DNA of 64,000 nucleotides from an uncultured Oscillospiraceae bacterium. GTDB taxonomy: Bacteria > Bacillota > Clostridia > Oscillospirales > Oscillospiraceae. Numbering within the stretch: position 1 is the first letter of the stretch; every line of letters begins with the position of its first letter. Made by a program: the position numbers and the translations under genes. Positions 33,557-41,949 of the stretch are shown piece after piece. Below the pieces are notes generated by a model. The model worked only from the letters and a program-made list of their open reading frames with translations, had not been told where the DNA came from and did not search any database. The DNA is taken from NCBI GenBank assembly GCA_934589155.1, contig CAKTNP010000001.1:62001-126000 (forward strand). Reading direction: 5' to 3'.

Positions 33557-34552
33557 TTAGTCTTCCTTGTTGGAGATGTAGGCGGAGATCAGAGCCACGG
33601 CCAGCACCAGGCCCTTGATGGCGGGCAGGGTGTAGTAGGGCACGCCGCACATGGTCAGACCGTTGTCCAGGATACCCACCAGCAGGGCGCCCAGCAGGGT
33701 GCCTGCGGCGTTGGGCTTCTCGGCACCGGCCACGGAACGGCCGATGAATACGGCGGCCAGAGCGGGCATCTGATAGCCGTCGGCGGCCTGGATCTGGGCG
33801 GAGCTGTTCCGGGAGACCACCAACAGGGCGGTGATGGCGATGAACACGGCGGAGATCATACCGGCAACGAAGCGGTACCGGGCCACGGGGATGCCGGAGA
33901 GCTTAGCGGCCTTCTTGTTGCCGCCCACGGCGTAGATGTAGCGGCCGTACTTGGTGTAGGTCAGGAACACGTGGCAGATGGCAACGCAGGCCAGCATGAT
34001 GATGATGATCGTGGGGGAGGAGCCGATCTTGCCCATGATGGCGGGGATGGAGCCAACGGAGGGCTCTCCGTTGGGCCGCATCATACCGGCAGAGACGGCG
34101 CCGCCGCCGGTGTAGGTCAGGCCCAGGCCGGACAGAACGAAGGACATGGCGCAGGTGGCCAGCAGATCGGGGATCTTGCACTTGATGATCAGGCCCATGC
34201 TGATGCACTGAATGGCCATGGTCAGGATGATGTTGACCAGCATGGCCAGCCAGAAGTTCCAGCCGTACCACAGCAAAAAGCTCATGACGAAGTAGCCGGA
34301 TACGGAAGCCAGGGCGCCGGCGGCCAGATCGAAGCCGCCCACGGCCAGGGTAATGGTCAGTGCCATAGCCAGAACGCAGGTGATGGACACGGACCGAAGG
34401 ATCGTGATGATGTTGTCGGAGGTCAGGAAGGTGGTGGGTCTTGCGATGGTGAAGATGACGATGCAGAGAACAACAGCCAGTGCAGCGGCCCAGTTCCGCA
34501 GGAACCCGGATACGCTGAATTTGTTTTTCTTAAGCGTTTTCGTGTTATTCAT
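33557..34552 (-). CDS. Ribose-type ABC transporter permease
   Basis: A 331-residue RbsC-family permease with about 8-10 membrane helices. Family features are TFLTSDNIITILRSVSITCV, LTITLAVGGFDLAAGALASV, GRYIYAVGGNKKAAKLSGI, and a C-terminal GALLVGILDNGLTM. The start at 34552 (MNNTKTLKKNKF) overlaps the ATPase stop by 8 bases. It is the membrane pore of the importer encoded by this and the next two genes; the presence of one permease gene implies a homodimer. Confidence 0.92.
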   Translation of the reverse strand: MNNTKTLKKNKFSVSGFLRNWAAALAVVLCIVIFTIARPTTFLTSDNIITILRSVSITCVLAMALTITLAVGGFDLAAGALASVSGYFVMSFLLWYGWNFWLAMLVNIILTMAIQCISMGLIIKCKIPDLLATCAMSFVLSGLGLTYTGGGAVSAGMMRPNGEPSVGSIPAIMGKIGSSPTIIIIMLACVAICHVFLTYTKYGRYIYAVGGNKKAAKLSGIPVARYRFVAGMISAVFIAITALLVVSRNSSAQIQAADGYQMPALAAVFIGRSVAGAEKPNAAGTLLGALLVGILDNGLTMCGVPYYTLPAIKGLVLAVALISAYISNKED

Positions 34553-36059
34553 TGTTTTTCTGACCTCCGGTAGAATAGAACATGATTTCGTCTTCGTTGG
34601 TTTTTGCGGTTTCCAGCTCGGCCGTGACCTTGCCGTCGAACATGACGTATACCCGGTCGGTGATGGACAGGATCTCGTCGGTCTCACTGGTGATGTAGAT
34701 AGCGCACTTGCCTGCCGCGGCGATTTCGCCGATCAGGCGGAAAATGTCGGTCTTGGCGCCGACGTCGACGCCCTTGGTGGGCTCGTCGAAGATGTACACG
34801 TCGCAGTCCGCGGCCAGCCACTTGCCGACGACCACTTTCTGCTGGTTGCCGCCGGAGAGGTTTGCCACCTTCTGCAGGGGGGAGGGGGTCTTGATGTCCA
34901 TGGACTCGATGAAGCGGTCGGCATTGGCCATCTGCTTTTTCTTGCTGAGCCAGATGCCGTTGCTGTACTTGGACAGGGAGGCGGCCACCAGGTTAAAGGC
35001 CACGGTCTCGTCCACCAGAACGCCTTCCTTCCGGCGTTCTTCCGGTACCAGGCCAATGCCGCAGTTGACGGCGTCGGTGGGGATATTGATCTTCAGCTCT
35101 TTGCCGTGGAGGAACACGGAGCCGCTTTTCTTTTTCCGGTCGCCGAAGATGGTCTTGGACAACTCGGTCTTGCCTGCGCCCACCAGGCCGCTGATGCCGA
35201 CGATCTCGCCGGCCCGGGCATAGAGGGATACGCCGTTGACCATGCCGTCCTCGTCGTACAGGTCCTTGACCTCGAAGTCGACATCGCCGATCTTGGTCTG
35301 GACCTTGGGGAAGTTCTCGTCAAAGGTACGGCCCAGCATTTTGGTAACAATGGAGTTGATGGACCGGCTGGGGTCCAGGGGGCCGTTTTCCACCACTTGG
35401 CCGTTGCGCATGATGGTGATGCTGCTGCAGATCTGCTTGACTTCCTGAAGCCGGTGAGAAATGAAAACAATGGCGATGTCCTCGGTCTTTCTCAGATGCT
35501 CTACCATTTCAAACAGACGCTCCGTTTCCGCGGTGCTCAGGGGGGCGGTAGGCTCGTCGAGGATCAGGAAATTACATTCGCCCTGAACGGCCCGCGCAAT
35601 GAGGACCATCTGCTTCTGGGCCAGGGACAGGGAGCCGACCAGCCGGTTCACATCAATGTCGATGTGCAGCCTGTCCAGAACGGCCTTGGCTTCCTTGCGG
35701 ATCTGGGGCCAGTTCACGGCGGGCTTGCCCTTCATGCCCACAATGAGCTTGTTCATCATGATGTTCTCCGCCACGGTCTGGGAGGGGAACAAGGCCATAT
35801 CGACCTCCTGATACACGATCTCAATGCCCAGGGCTTTGGCGGCGGCGGGGGTCCGCAGCTCCACTTTTTTGCCGTCCAGGAAAACCTCTCCGGTATAGCC
35901 TGGATTTGCGCCGGCGAAAACTTTCATCAGCGTGGATTTGCCTGCGCCGTTGGCGCCGACCACCGCACGGATCTCTCCGGTGTTCAGCTCGAAGTCCACA
36001 TCGGACAGAGCCTTTACGCCGGGAAACTCAATGGATACTTTTTTCGCTTCCAGTTTCAT
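34545..36059 (-). CDS. Ribose-type ABC transporter ATP-binding protein
   Basis: A 504-residue RbsA-type protein with two fused ATPase domains. The first has Walker A GANGAGKSTL (about residues 34-43), LSLAQKQMV in the signature position and Walker B FLILDEPTAPLS. The second has GLVGAGKTEL, LSGGNQQKV and VYIFDEPTKGVDVG. As in other RbsA proteins the first signature is degenerate (LSLAQ). AAAGGAGTTT precedes the ATG at 36059. An attenuator-like hairpin lies between this gene and the binding-protein gene. Confidence 0.92.
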   Translation of the reverse strand: MKLEAKKVSIEFPGVKALSDVDFELNTGEIRAVVGANGAGKSTLMKVFAGANPGYTGEVFLDGKKVELRTPAAAKALGIEIVYQEVDMALFPSQTVAENIMMNKLIVGMKGKPAVNWPQIRKEAKAVLDRLHIDIDVNRLVGSLSLAQKQMVLIARAVQGECNFLILDEPTAPLSTAETERLFEMVEHLRKTEDIAIVFISHRLQEVKQICSSITIMRNGQVVENGPLDPSRSINSIVTKMLGRTFDENFPKVQTKIGDVDFEVKDLYDEDGMVNGVSLYARAGEIVGISGLVGAGKTELSKTIFGDRKKKSGSVFLHGKELKINIPTDAVNCGIGLVPEERRKEGVLVDETVAFNLVAASLSKYSNGIWLSKKKQMANADRFIESMDIKTPSPLQKVANLSGGNQQKVVVGKWLAADCDVYIFDEPTKGVDVGAKTDIFRLIGEIAAAGKCAIYITSETDEILSITDRVYVMFDGKVTAELETAKTNEDEIMFYSTGGQKNNE

Positions 36060-36081
36060 TTCTCGGTGAAACTCCTTTCGG

Positions 36082-36126
36082 AAAAATAGCGGATGCTGGG
36101 GACTCATCTGAATTCCCAGCATCCGC
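36082..36126 (-). terminator. Attenuator hairpin between binding-protein and ATPase genes
   Basis: On the minus strand GCGGATGCTGGG and CCCAGCATCCGC are perfect arms around about 14 bases, followed by TATTTTT. In ABC operons such hairpins stabilise the binding-protein mRNA and let only some transcripts continue. Confidence 0.8.
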
Positions 36127-36137
36127 AAATCGGTTAC

Positions 36138-37301
36138 TTACTTCGCTGCAATGTAGGGGGCCATCCAGTCGGGAATGTGGTCGTTGTTGATGCCGTAGCC
36201 TTCCACGACATCGCCCAGGTTGGTGACGTTGGAATCGGAGGTGAGCTGATCGTAGGTCACCAGGGAGGGAGTCAGGTTGTAAACGGGCTCGGTCTCCTCG
36301 CCCATGAGCTTCATGGCCAAGATCCGGATGCCCTGCTGGCCGATGGTGGTGAAGTCCACGGTGGCGCAGGCCTGCCAGACGTTGGAGCCGTCGATCATGA
36401 AGTTGATGTCCTGGTTGGAGATGTCAACGGACACCATGGGGATGTCGGTACGGCCGGCTTCCTTCATGGCAACGTAGGCGCCTCTGCCATAGGCATCATA
36501 GCAGCACCACAGACCGTCAATGGAACCGACGGCGTACTTGGGCAGGGTGGCGGACATAACGTCGGACATGCTGGACTCGCCGTTCTTGGGGTCGGAGGGG
36601 GCGATGACTTCCACGGTCTCGATGAGGCCCTTGTCCTCGTACTCCTTGTAGCCTTCCTGACGACGATCAAAGGGAGCAATGCCGGGGCCGCGCCAGATCT
36701 TCAGCAGCTTGATGGGCTCGCCGGCCTCGACCTTTTCGGGGTACAGGCTCAGCAGGTAATCCAGCAGCATTCTGGCCATATCCTGGTCGTTCTGGAACAT
36801 CTGAGTTACGTTATCCACGGAACCGTTGACGTTGGCGCCGGACTCATCGACGAACTGGGTGTCGAAGCAGACGACCTCGATGCCCTTGTTCCGCAGGTCG
36901 GTGACCAGAGCCAGAGCGGACTCCTGGTTGCCGTGGCTCAGGAACATGCCGTCGTAACCCTGGTTGGAGCAGGCGGCCACGGTGTCCTGGAACTTGGTGT
37001 TGTCGGTGTCGGTGAAGTAGACGTCCACGGTGGCGCCCAGAGCCTCGGCGGTCTCCTTGGCGGAGTTGGCAGCCATCTGGAAGATGTCACTGGACACGAC
37101 GTTCAGGATGTAGGCGAACTTCTTGCCTGCCAGGGGCAGGGCGTCGGCAGCGGGCTCGGTGCCCTTGGTCTCGCCGTTCGTGCCGGCGGGAGTGGTTTCG
37201 GTCTTCGGTGCGGTCGTTGTGGGGGTCTGGTTGGAAGAGCAGCCGGCCAGCATTGCCAGCGCCATGACCAGGACCAGGCCCAGAGCCAGGATCTTTTTCA
37301 T
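36138..37301 (-). CDS. Sugar-binding lipoprotein of the ABC importer
   Basis: A 387-residue periplasmic-binding-protein-like lipoprotein (type I fold, RbsB-like). The lipobox is LAMLAGC with acylated Cys21, followed by a Thr/Pro-rich linker. The mature domain starts near KKFAYILNVVSSDIFQMAAN and has the typical NQGYDGMFLSHGNQESALAL and VVCFDTQFVDESG segments. Its large size relative to RbsB and linkage to MtnK/MtnA-like enzymes suggest a ligand such as 5-methylthioribose, 5-deoxyribose or the parent nucleoside. GGAGGAAAG precedes the ATG at 37301. Confidence 0.9.
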   Translation of the reverse strand: MKKILALGLVLVMALAMLAGCSSNQTPTTTAPKTETTPAGTNGETKGTEPAADALPLAGKKFAYILNVVSSDIFQMAANSAKETAEALGATVDVYFTDTDNTKFQDTVAACSNQGYDGMFLSHGNQESALALVTDLRNKGIEVVCFDTQFVDESGANVNGSVDNVTQMFQNDQDMARMLLDYLLSLYPEKVEAGEPIKLLKIWRGPGIAPFDRRQEGYKEYEDKGLIETVEVIAPSDPKNGESSMSDVMSATLPKYAVGSIDGLWCCYDAYGRGAYVAMKEAGRTDIPMVSVDISNQDINFMIDGSNVWQACATVDFTTIGQQGIRILAMKLMGEETEPVYNLTPSLVTYDQLTSDSNVTNLGDVVEGYGINNDHIPDWMAPYIAAK

Positions 37302-37351
37302 TTTCTTTCCTCCATTGTGTTTGTTTTGGGGTTTGGGAACCTTGCATGAAT

Positions 37352-37380
37352 AAAGTACAACATACTTCCCCAAATGTCAA
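37352..37380 (-). promoter_or_regulatory. Promoter of the importer-kinase-isomerase operon
   Basis: On the minus strand TTGACA (37375-37380), a 17-base spacer and TACTTT (37352-37357). An ATGTTGT motif lies in the spacer next to the -10 box. The same heptamer recurs at the palindrome upstream and at the aldehyde dehydrogenase promoter. Confidence 0.7.
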
Positions 37381-37414
37381 CAATTTTCAAAGCCGGAGAA
37401 GCGAATTCTACAAA

Positions 37415-37460
37415 ATGCACTTGACAACATGTGGAAAATTGTGCATGTTGTCAAGTGCAT
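37415..37460. promoter_or_regulatory. 17-bp perfect inverted repeat between the two catabolic operons
   Basis: ATGCACTTGACAACATG (37415-37431) is repeated perfectly inverted at 37444-37460 with a 12-base loop. On the minus strand it is followed by TTTTG, so it may terminate the thiolase operon transcript. Its low GC, long perfect symmetry and two copies of ACAACAT also suit an operator for the downstream importer promoter, whose -35 lies 35 bases away. I cannot decide between these roles. Confidence 0.7.
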
Positions 37461-37469
37461 GATGTGGGA

Positions 37470-38789
37470 TTATTTGGAGGCGTTGGCGGCGATCAGAATG
37501 GCGTCCCAGACGGAGGCGAAGGGAGGGGCGTAACCCAGATCCATAAAGCCCAGCTCGTTCGTGGTCATGCCCCGGTCAATGGCGCAGGCGAACACGTCGA
37601 TCCGCAGGGCCGTCTCCTTGGCACCCATGAGCTGAGCGCCCAGGATCCTCTTGGTGTCGGGATCGTAGATGAGCTTGACCGTAATGACCGCGGGGTCCGG
37701 ATAGTAAATGGCGTGGGACCGGGCGGTAACGGTGTTGGCCTTATAGGGGATCCCCTGGGCCTTGGCCGTCTTTTCGTTGACGCCGGTGCAGGCAAATTCC
37801 AGACCCATGAGCCGCAGCATGGAGGTGCCCAGAGCCCGGTCGAAGCATACGGGCTTGCCCAGCATACTGTCTCCGGCCAGCCGGCCCTGCTTGTTGGCGT
37901 TGGTGCCCAGGGGCAGATATACGGGCTTCTGCAGCACCCGGTGCAGCACCGTGGCGCAGTCTCCCGCGGCGTAGATGTCGGGGTCGCTGGTCCGCATGGC
38001 GGTGTCGGTGATAAGGGCGCCGTTGGGCAGCTTGTCCACCCCCTCGATCATCCGGGTATTGGGCCGGACGCCGATGGAGAGAATGACGGCGTCGGCCTTG
38101 ACCTCGCCCCCGTCGGTGAGGACGGCGGTGACATGGCCGTTGTCTCCTGCAAAGCCCGTGACCCGCTGGGACAGGCATACTTTGACGCCATGCTTCTGGA
38201 GCTCCGCCACGGCAGCCTCGCCGAACTCGTCGTCAAAGGTAGTCAGCACGTGGTCCGCCGCCTCTACGATGGTCAGGGACCGGACCTTCCGAAGCAGGCA
38301 CGCCTCCGCCAGCTCCAGGCCGATGTAGCCGCCGCCGACGATGACGATGTCCTTGTCGGGGCCCAGGGCGGGCTTCAGGGCCGCCGCATGCTCCAGAGTC
38401 TTCAGGGGATAGATGCCCTGAAGGTCGATGCCGGGCAGGGGTGGCATAATGGGGGAGGAGCCGGTGGATACCAGCAGCTTGTCATAGGAGACCTCAAAGG
38501 TCTCGCCGCCGCAGTGACCGGATACGGTCTTGCGCTCCCGGTCTACCTTCTCCACCTCATGGCCCAGGCGCACGTCAATGCCCTGCTCCCGGAACTTTTC
38601 CACAGGGCGGATCTTCATCCGGTTTAAGTCCGGGTTCAGGTCCGCGATATAATAGGGCATGCCGCAGGCGCCGTAGGATACGGTCTCGGTCTTTTCCAGA
38701 ACGATGACCTCCGTGTCCGGCGCCTTCCGCTTCATGCGGGAGGCGGCGCTCATACCGGCGGCGTTGCCGCCTAAGATCACAACTTTCAT
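37470..38789 (-). CDS. CoA-disulfide reductase / NADH oxidase-like flavoprotein
   Basis: A 439-residue FAD- and NAD(P)H-dependent oxidoreductase. The N-terminal FAD motif is VVILGGNAAGMSAA. The single redox Cys42 lies in VSYGACGMPYY, the arrangement of CoA-disulfide reductases and NADH oxidases. The second dinucleotide motif is IVIVGGGYIGLELAEA, and a C-terminal dimerisation domain ends DLGYAPPFASVWDAI, the typical family end. The ATG overlaps the DUF35 stop (ATGA), so it belongs to the thiolase operon. It could keep CoA reduced or regenerate NAD; the physiological substrate is not shown by sequence. Confidence 0.87.
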   Translation of the reverse strand: MKVVILGGNAAGMSAASRMKRKAPDTEVIVLEKTETVSYGACGMPYYIADLNPDLNRMKIRPVEKFREQGIDVRLGHEVEKVDRERKTVSGHCGGETFEVSYDKLLVSTGSSPIMPPLPGIDLQGIYPLKTLEHAAALKPALGPDKDIVIVGGGYIGLELAEACLLRKVRSLTIVEAADHVLTTFDDEFGEAAVAELQKHGVKVCLSQRVTGFAGDNGHVTAVLTDGGEVKADAVILSIGVRPNTRMIEGVDKLPNGALITDTAMRTSDPDIYAAGDCATVLHRVLQKPVYLPLGTNANKQGRLAGDSMLGKPVCFDRALGTSMLRLMGLEFACTGVNEKTAKAQGIPYKANTVTARSHAIYYPDPAVITVKLIYDPDTKRILGAQLMGAKETALRIDVFACAIDRGMTTNELGFMDLGYAPPFASVWDAILIAANASK

Positions 38790-39211
38790 TCTTTGTCCCT
38801 CCGGATCACAAATACGGGCCGGGTGTACTCGGCGCCGTCGCACCACCGCAGCTCCACGGGCAGGCCGCAGCGCAGCTCTTCCACGTCGCAGTCCACGATG
38901 TTGGTGATCATCCGGGCGCCCTCGTCCAGGTCCACCGCCGCCACCACATAGGGGAGCTTCTCCTCTACGGCGGGGTGGAAGGCCCGGCGGAACACCTCCC
39001 AGGAATAGATGGTGCCCTTGCCGCTCATTTCCGTCAGCTCCAGGTCCTCACTGAGGCAGTTGGGGCACAGGTATTGGGCGGGCCAGATGACCTTGCCGCA
39101 CTTGCGGCACTTCTGCAGCATCAGCTTGTGGTTTTTGCAGCCTTCCCAGAAGGCCTTGGTGTCGCCGGAAATTCGGGGCGCGAAGAACTCCTGCATTTCG
39201 ATCTTTTCCAT
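38786..39211 (-). CDS. DUF35 OB-fold protein with zinc ribbon, thiolase partner
   Basis: A 141-residue protein. An N-terminal helix (FFAPRISGDTKAFWEGCKNH) is followed by a zinc ribbon with Cys35, Cys38, Cys49 and Cys52 (CRKCGKVIWPAQYLCPNC) and an OB fold (GTIYSWEVFRRAFHP, YVVAAVDLDEGARMITNIV). DUF35 proteins form complexes with SCPx-type thiolases, and the thiolase gene lies just upstream with a 1-base gap. It likely activates or positions the CoA substrate of that enzyme. Confidence 0.9.
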   Translation of the reverse strand: MEKIEMQEFFAPRISGDTKAFWEGCKNHKLMLQKCRKCGKVIWPAQYLCPNCLSEDLELTEMSGKGTIYSWEVFRRAFHPAVEEKLPYVVAAVDLDEGARMITNIVDCDVEELRCGLPVELRWCDGAEYTRPVFVIRRDKE

Positions 39212-39212
39212 G

Positions 39213-40400
39213 TTACTTGGCCTCCCTTCCCAGCACCAGGGTGGCGTGGCTGTGGAACACACCGCCGTTGTCGCTGCATACGATGATCTCCGGCGCCTTG
39301 GTGCCGGCCACGGTGCCCAGCTGCCGGTCGCCGCATTCGCCCCGGAGCTGCATGACGGCCTCGGCCACAGGGGTCAGGCCCATGAAGTAGCCCTCGGACA
39401 GCATGCCGCCGGAGGTGTTCACCGGGAATTCGCCGCCGGGGCCCAGCCGCTCCGCGGTCAGGAAGTCCCGGACCTCCTCCCGGCGGAAGAAGCCGTAGTC
39501 CCGCAGGGTGGCCTCCACGGTGTAGGTGAAGCAGTCGTAGAGCTCGCAGGCGTCCACGTCCTTGTGGGTGATGCCCGCCATCCGGAAGGCCATGCGGCTG
39601 GCCTCCGCCGCGGCGGTGTTCTCGTCCTCCACGTTCATGCGATAGGCGGAAATGGGCCGGTTGGCGCTGCCGATGCCCCGGAGATAGACGGGGGCGTGGT
39701 TCAGACCCTTGGCGTTCTCCGCCAGGGTCAGTACGATGGCCCGGCCGCCGTCGGAGGAGGGGGTGGCGTCTAAGAGCCGGAAGGGATCGATGACCGGCGC
39801 GGCGCTGAAGTAGCCCTCATAGTCCAGGGGCTTGCCGTACATACCGGCCATGGGGTTCAGCTGCGCCCAGCGCCGCTGTGCCACGGAGATCTCCTTCCAG
39901 ACCTCGGGGCCGGTGCCGTAGGTCTCCATGGCCCGCCGGGCCAGCATGGCGTATTTTGCCATGGTGCTCAGGTCGCCGTAGGCCGCCAGCTCGTCCGTAG
40001 CCTTGCCGCCGGATAGCTCCTTGACGAAGCTCCGGTGGCCGCTGCGGGAATTGTCGCCGTAGGAGATGACCACGTATTTCACGAGCCGGCTCATGAGCAG
40101 GCCCACGGAGTAGAACAGCCAGCTCCGGGTGCACTGATGCTCCTGGCTGATGAGGGTGGGGCTCACGCCCAACTGCTCGCCTACGGTAAAGGCCGTGGTC
40201 TCATAGTCCCCGCCGATGGCGTCAAAGTGCCGGTAGAGGACCATGGCTCCGATGTCGTCTTTGCTGATCCCGGCGTCGCGGATGGCGTTCCGAATGGCTT
40301 CGATGTGGAAGCTGGCGGCGGTGCGGCCGGGGATCTTGCCCTGGGGCGTGTATCCCACGCCCACAATGGCGATCTGGTTCTTCAGATAGTCCAGAGACAT
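39213..40400 (-). CDS. SCPx-type thiolase family protein
   Basis: A 395-residue thiolase-fold enzyme of the non-decarboxylating SCPx/lipid-transfer type. The opening IAIVGVGYTPQGKIPGRTAA, Cys90 in SQEHQCTRSW at the position of the acyl-accepting cysteine, ELYDCFTYTVEATL and the C-terminal CSDNGGVFHSHATLVLG are visible. These enzymes often work with a DUF35 partner, which is the next gene. Reaction direction (condensation, thiolysis or retro-aldol) is unknown. Following a CoA-acylating dehydrogenase, it may use acetyl-CoA or a methylthioacetyl-CoA-like product. Confidence 0.87.
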   Translation of the reverse strand: MSLDYLKNQIAIVGVGYTPQGKIPGRTAASFHIEAIRNAIRDAGISKDDIGAMVLYRHFDAIGGDYETTAFTVGEQLGVSPTLISQEHQCTRSWLFYSVGLLMSRLVKYVVISYGDNSRSGHRSFVKELSGGKATDELAAYGDLSTMAKYAMLARRAMETYGTGPEVWKEISVAQRRWAQLNPMAGMYGKPLDYEGYFSAAPVIDPFRLLDATPSSDGGRAIVLTLAENAKGLNHAPVYLRGIGSANRPISAYRMNVEDENTAAAEASRMAFRMAGITHKDVDACELYDCFTYTVEATLRDYGFFRREEVRDFLTAERLGPGGEFPVNTSGGMLSEGYFMGLTPVAEAVMQLRGECGDRQLGTVAGTKAPEIIVCSDNGGVFHSHATLVLGREAK

Positions 40401-40421
40401 AATAAAAGTGTTCCTTTCTCC

Positions 40422-41780
40422 TTACTCGGCCCAGACCTCTTCATCGGAGGGCAGAGTGGAAGGATGGTAGTAAGCCAGCTTGGTGGTGTTCATCAGGTGC
40501 TGATAGGTCAGGTTGTCGCTGATGGAGTTGTTGCCCCAGCTGCCGCAGCCCAGGGACATGGTGGGATGCAGGCCGTTGATGAAGTTGCCGCCGGAGGCCG
40601 CTCCGCCGGGCTGGTTCACCACCACCCGGGACACGGGCAGGTGCAGACCGGCATACTCGGCCTTCTTGGTGTCGTCGGTGTAGACAACGGCGGAATGGCC
40701 TTTGCCCTCCCACTCCAGGTTGCTCTTGGCGTTGGCGATGCCCTCTTCAAAGGTATCGAAGGGGAACACCTGGACCACGGGGCACAGCTTCTCCCGGCGA
40801 AGCAGGTTCTCCCGGGTCATGCCCAGGCTCCGGAACAGCAGGATGGAGGTGTCCTCGGGAATGGTGAGGCCCATGAGCTCCGCCAGCTTGCAGGGCCGCA
40901 TGCCCACGTGGGCAGGATCGGTCATGCCGTTCTCCTTGAAGAGGATCTTGGCCAGCTCCGGTGCCTTGTCGTCGGGCAGCACATAGGCCCCTGCCTTGGA
41001 GAAGGCCTCCAGCAGGTCCTCCATCTGGTCCTTCTGCACATGGATGGCCTGCTCGCCGGTGCAGGGCATGCCGTTGTCATAGGAGCGGGCGTTGGTGATG
41101 TTGCCCACGATCTTGTCAAAGTCATGATACTCGGGATCGACAACCACCTGCACGTTGCCGGGGCCTACGCCGAAGGAGGGACGGCCGCTGGAGTAGGCGG
41201 ATTTGACCATGGCGGCGCCGCCGGTGGCTACCACCACGTCGGACAGCTGCATGAGCTCCTGGGTATAGGCCAGGGAGGGCTCCTCCACCACCTGGATCAG
41301 GTTCTCGGGGGCGCCCAGCTTCTTCAGCTCCGCGTTGATGAGATCCACGCCGTGCTTGGTCACGTGCTTGGCTCGGGGATGGGGAGAGACCACCATGGCG
41401 TTGCGGCATTTGAGGATGTGCATGCCGTTGCTGGCTACGGTGGAAACGGGATTGGTGGTGGGCACCAGAGCGGCGACCACGCCCAGGGGCTTTGCGAAGG
41501 TGGCCAGGTTCTCCACGGTGTCATAGGCGATCATGCCCACGGAGGGCTTGTCGTGGAGGAAGTGCCAGGCGCCCAGGGTGCAGCGCTTCAGCTTGATGAT
41601 CTTGCTGTCCACCCGACCGTAGCCGCTCTCTTCCACGGCCTCCTTGGCGATCATTTCGGCGTTGTCGTAGATGACCTTGCCGATGGCCTTGACCACGGCG
41701 TCCACCTGCTGCTGGTTATATTGCTCAAATTCGGCTTGCGCTTTTCTCGCATTTTCAACAATGGTTTCGATGTAATCCAT
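40422..41780 (-). CDS. CoA-acylating aldehyde dehydrogenase
   Basis: A 452-residue member of the acetylating aldehyde dehydrogenase group (EutE / AdhE N-terminal type), which makes acyl-CoA from an aldehyde, CoA and NAD. Catalytic Cys240 lies in ARSYDNGMPCTGEQAIHV. The substrate/nucleotide regions GVVAALVPTTNPVSTVASN, VVATGGAAMVKSAYSSGRP and FGVGPGNVQVVVD are standard. It is first in the four-gene operon and has its own strong promoter. Acetaldehyde or methylthioacetaldehyde from the class II aldolase is a natural substrate by context. Confidence 0.92.
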   Translation of the reverse strand: MDYIETIVENARKAQAEFEQYNQQQVDAVVKAIGKVIYDNAEMIAKEAVEESGYGRVDSKIIKLKRCTLGAWHFLHDKPSVGMIAYDTVENLATFAKPLGVVAALVPTTNPVSTVASNGMHILKCRNAMVVSPHPRAKHVTKHGVDLINAELKKLGAPENLIQVVEEPSLAYTQELMQLSDVVVATGGAAMVKSAYSSGRPSFGVGPGNVQVVVDPEYHDFDKIVGNITNARSYDNGMPCTGEQAIHVQKDQMEDLLEAFSKAGAYVLPDDKAPELAKILFKENGMTDPAHVGMRPCKLAELMGLTIPEDTSILLFRSLGMTRENLLRREKLCPVVQVFPFDTFEEGIANAKSNLEWEGKGHSAVVYTDDTKKAEYAGLHLPVSRVVVNQPGGAASGGNFINGLHPTMSLGCGSWGNNSISDNLTYQHLMNTTKLAYYHPSTLPSDEEVWAE

Positions 41781-41816
41781 GCTTTTCTGCTCCTTTTCTT
41801 CAACACAGTTGTAACT

Positions 41817-41833
41817 ATGTTGTTTTATGTTGT
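41817..41833. promoter_or_regulatory. Tandem ATGTTGT motifs at the aldehyde dehydrogenase operon start
   Basis: ATGTTGT occurs at 41817-41823 and 41827-41833, exactly 10 bases apart (one helical turn), just downstream of the -10 box. The same heptamer or its complement ACAACAT occurs at 37357, 37424 and 37445. The placement suits repressor half-sites. Confidence 0.5.
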
Positions 41834-41834
41834 A

Positions 41835-41863
41835 ATTTTAGCATTAAACCAAAAGAATGTCAA
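41835..41863 (-). promoter_or_regulatory. Promoter of the aldehyde dehydrogenase-thiolase operon
   Basis: On the minus strand TTGACA (41858-41863), a 17-base spacer and TAAAAT (41835-41840), about 55 bases before the start codon. Confidence 0.8.
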
Positions 41864-41949
41864 CATTCCCACAGCCGAGAAGCCGCAAAATTCACATGTT
41901 AAAACAGCAAAACAACACAGCTGCAAATTGTGCAACTTGCCGGTTCCGG

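Noticed and set aside
31787-34573. A 928-codon open frame on the plus strand across the kinase/permease genes
   Set aside because: It is the complement of the importer-kinase operon, with Gly/His/Val-rich composition and no domain. GC-rich codon use creates long antisense frames throughout this window.
37302-37470. SAM or methylthioadenosine-related riboswitch upstream of the importer operon
   Set aside because: I looked for conserved riboswitch cores because of the possible methylthioribose substrate. Only the promoter and the inverted repeat are visible, and the leader is too short.
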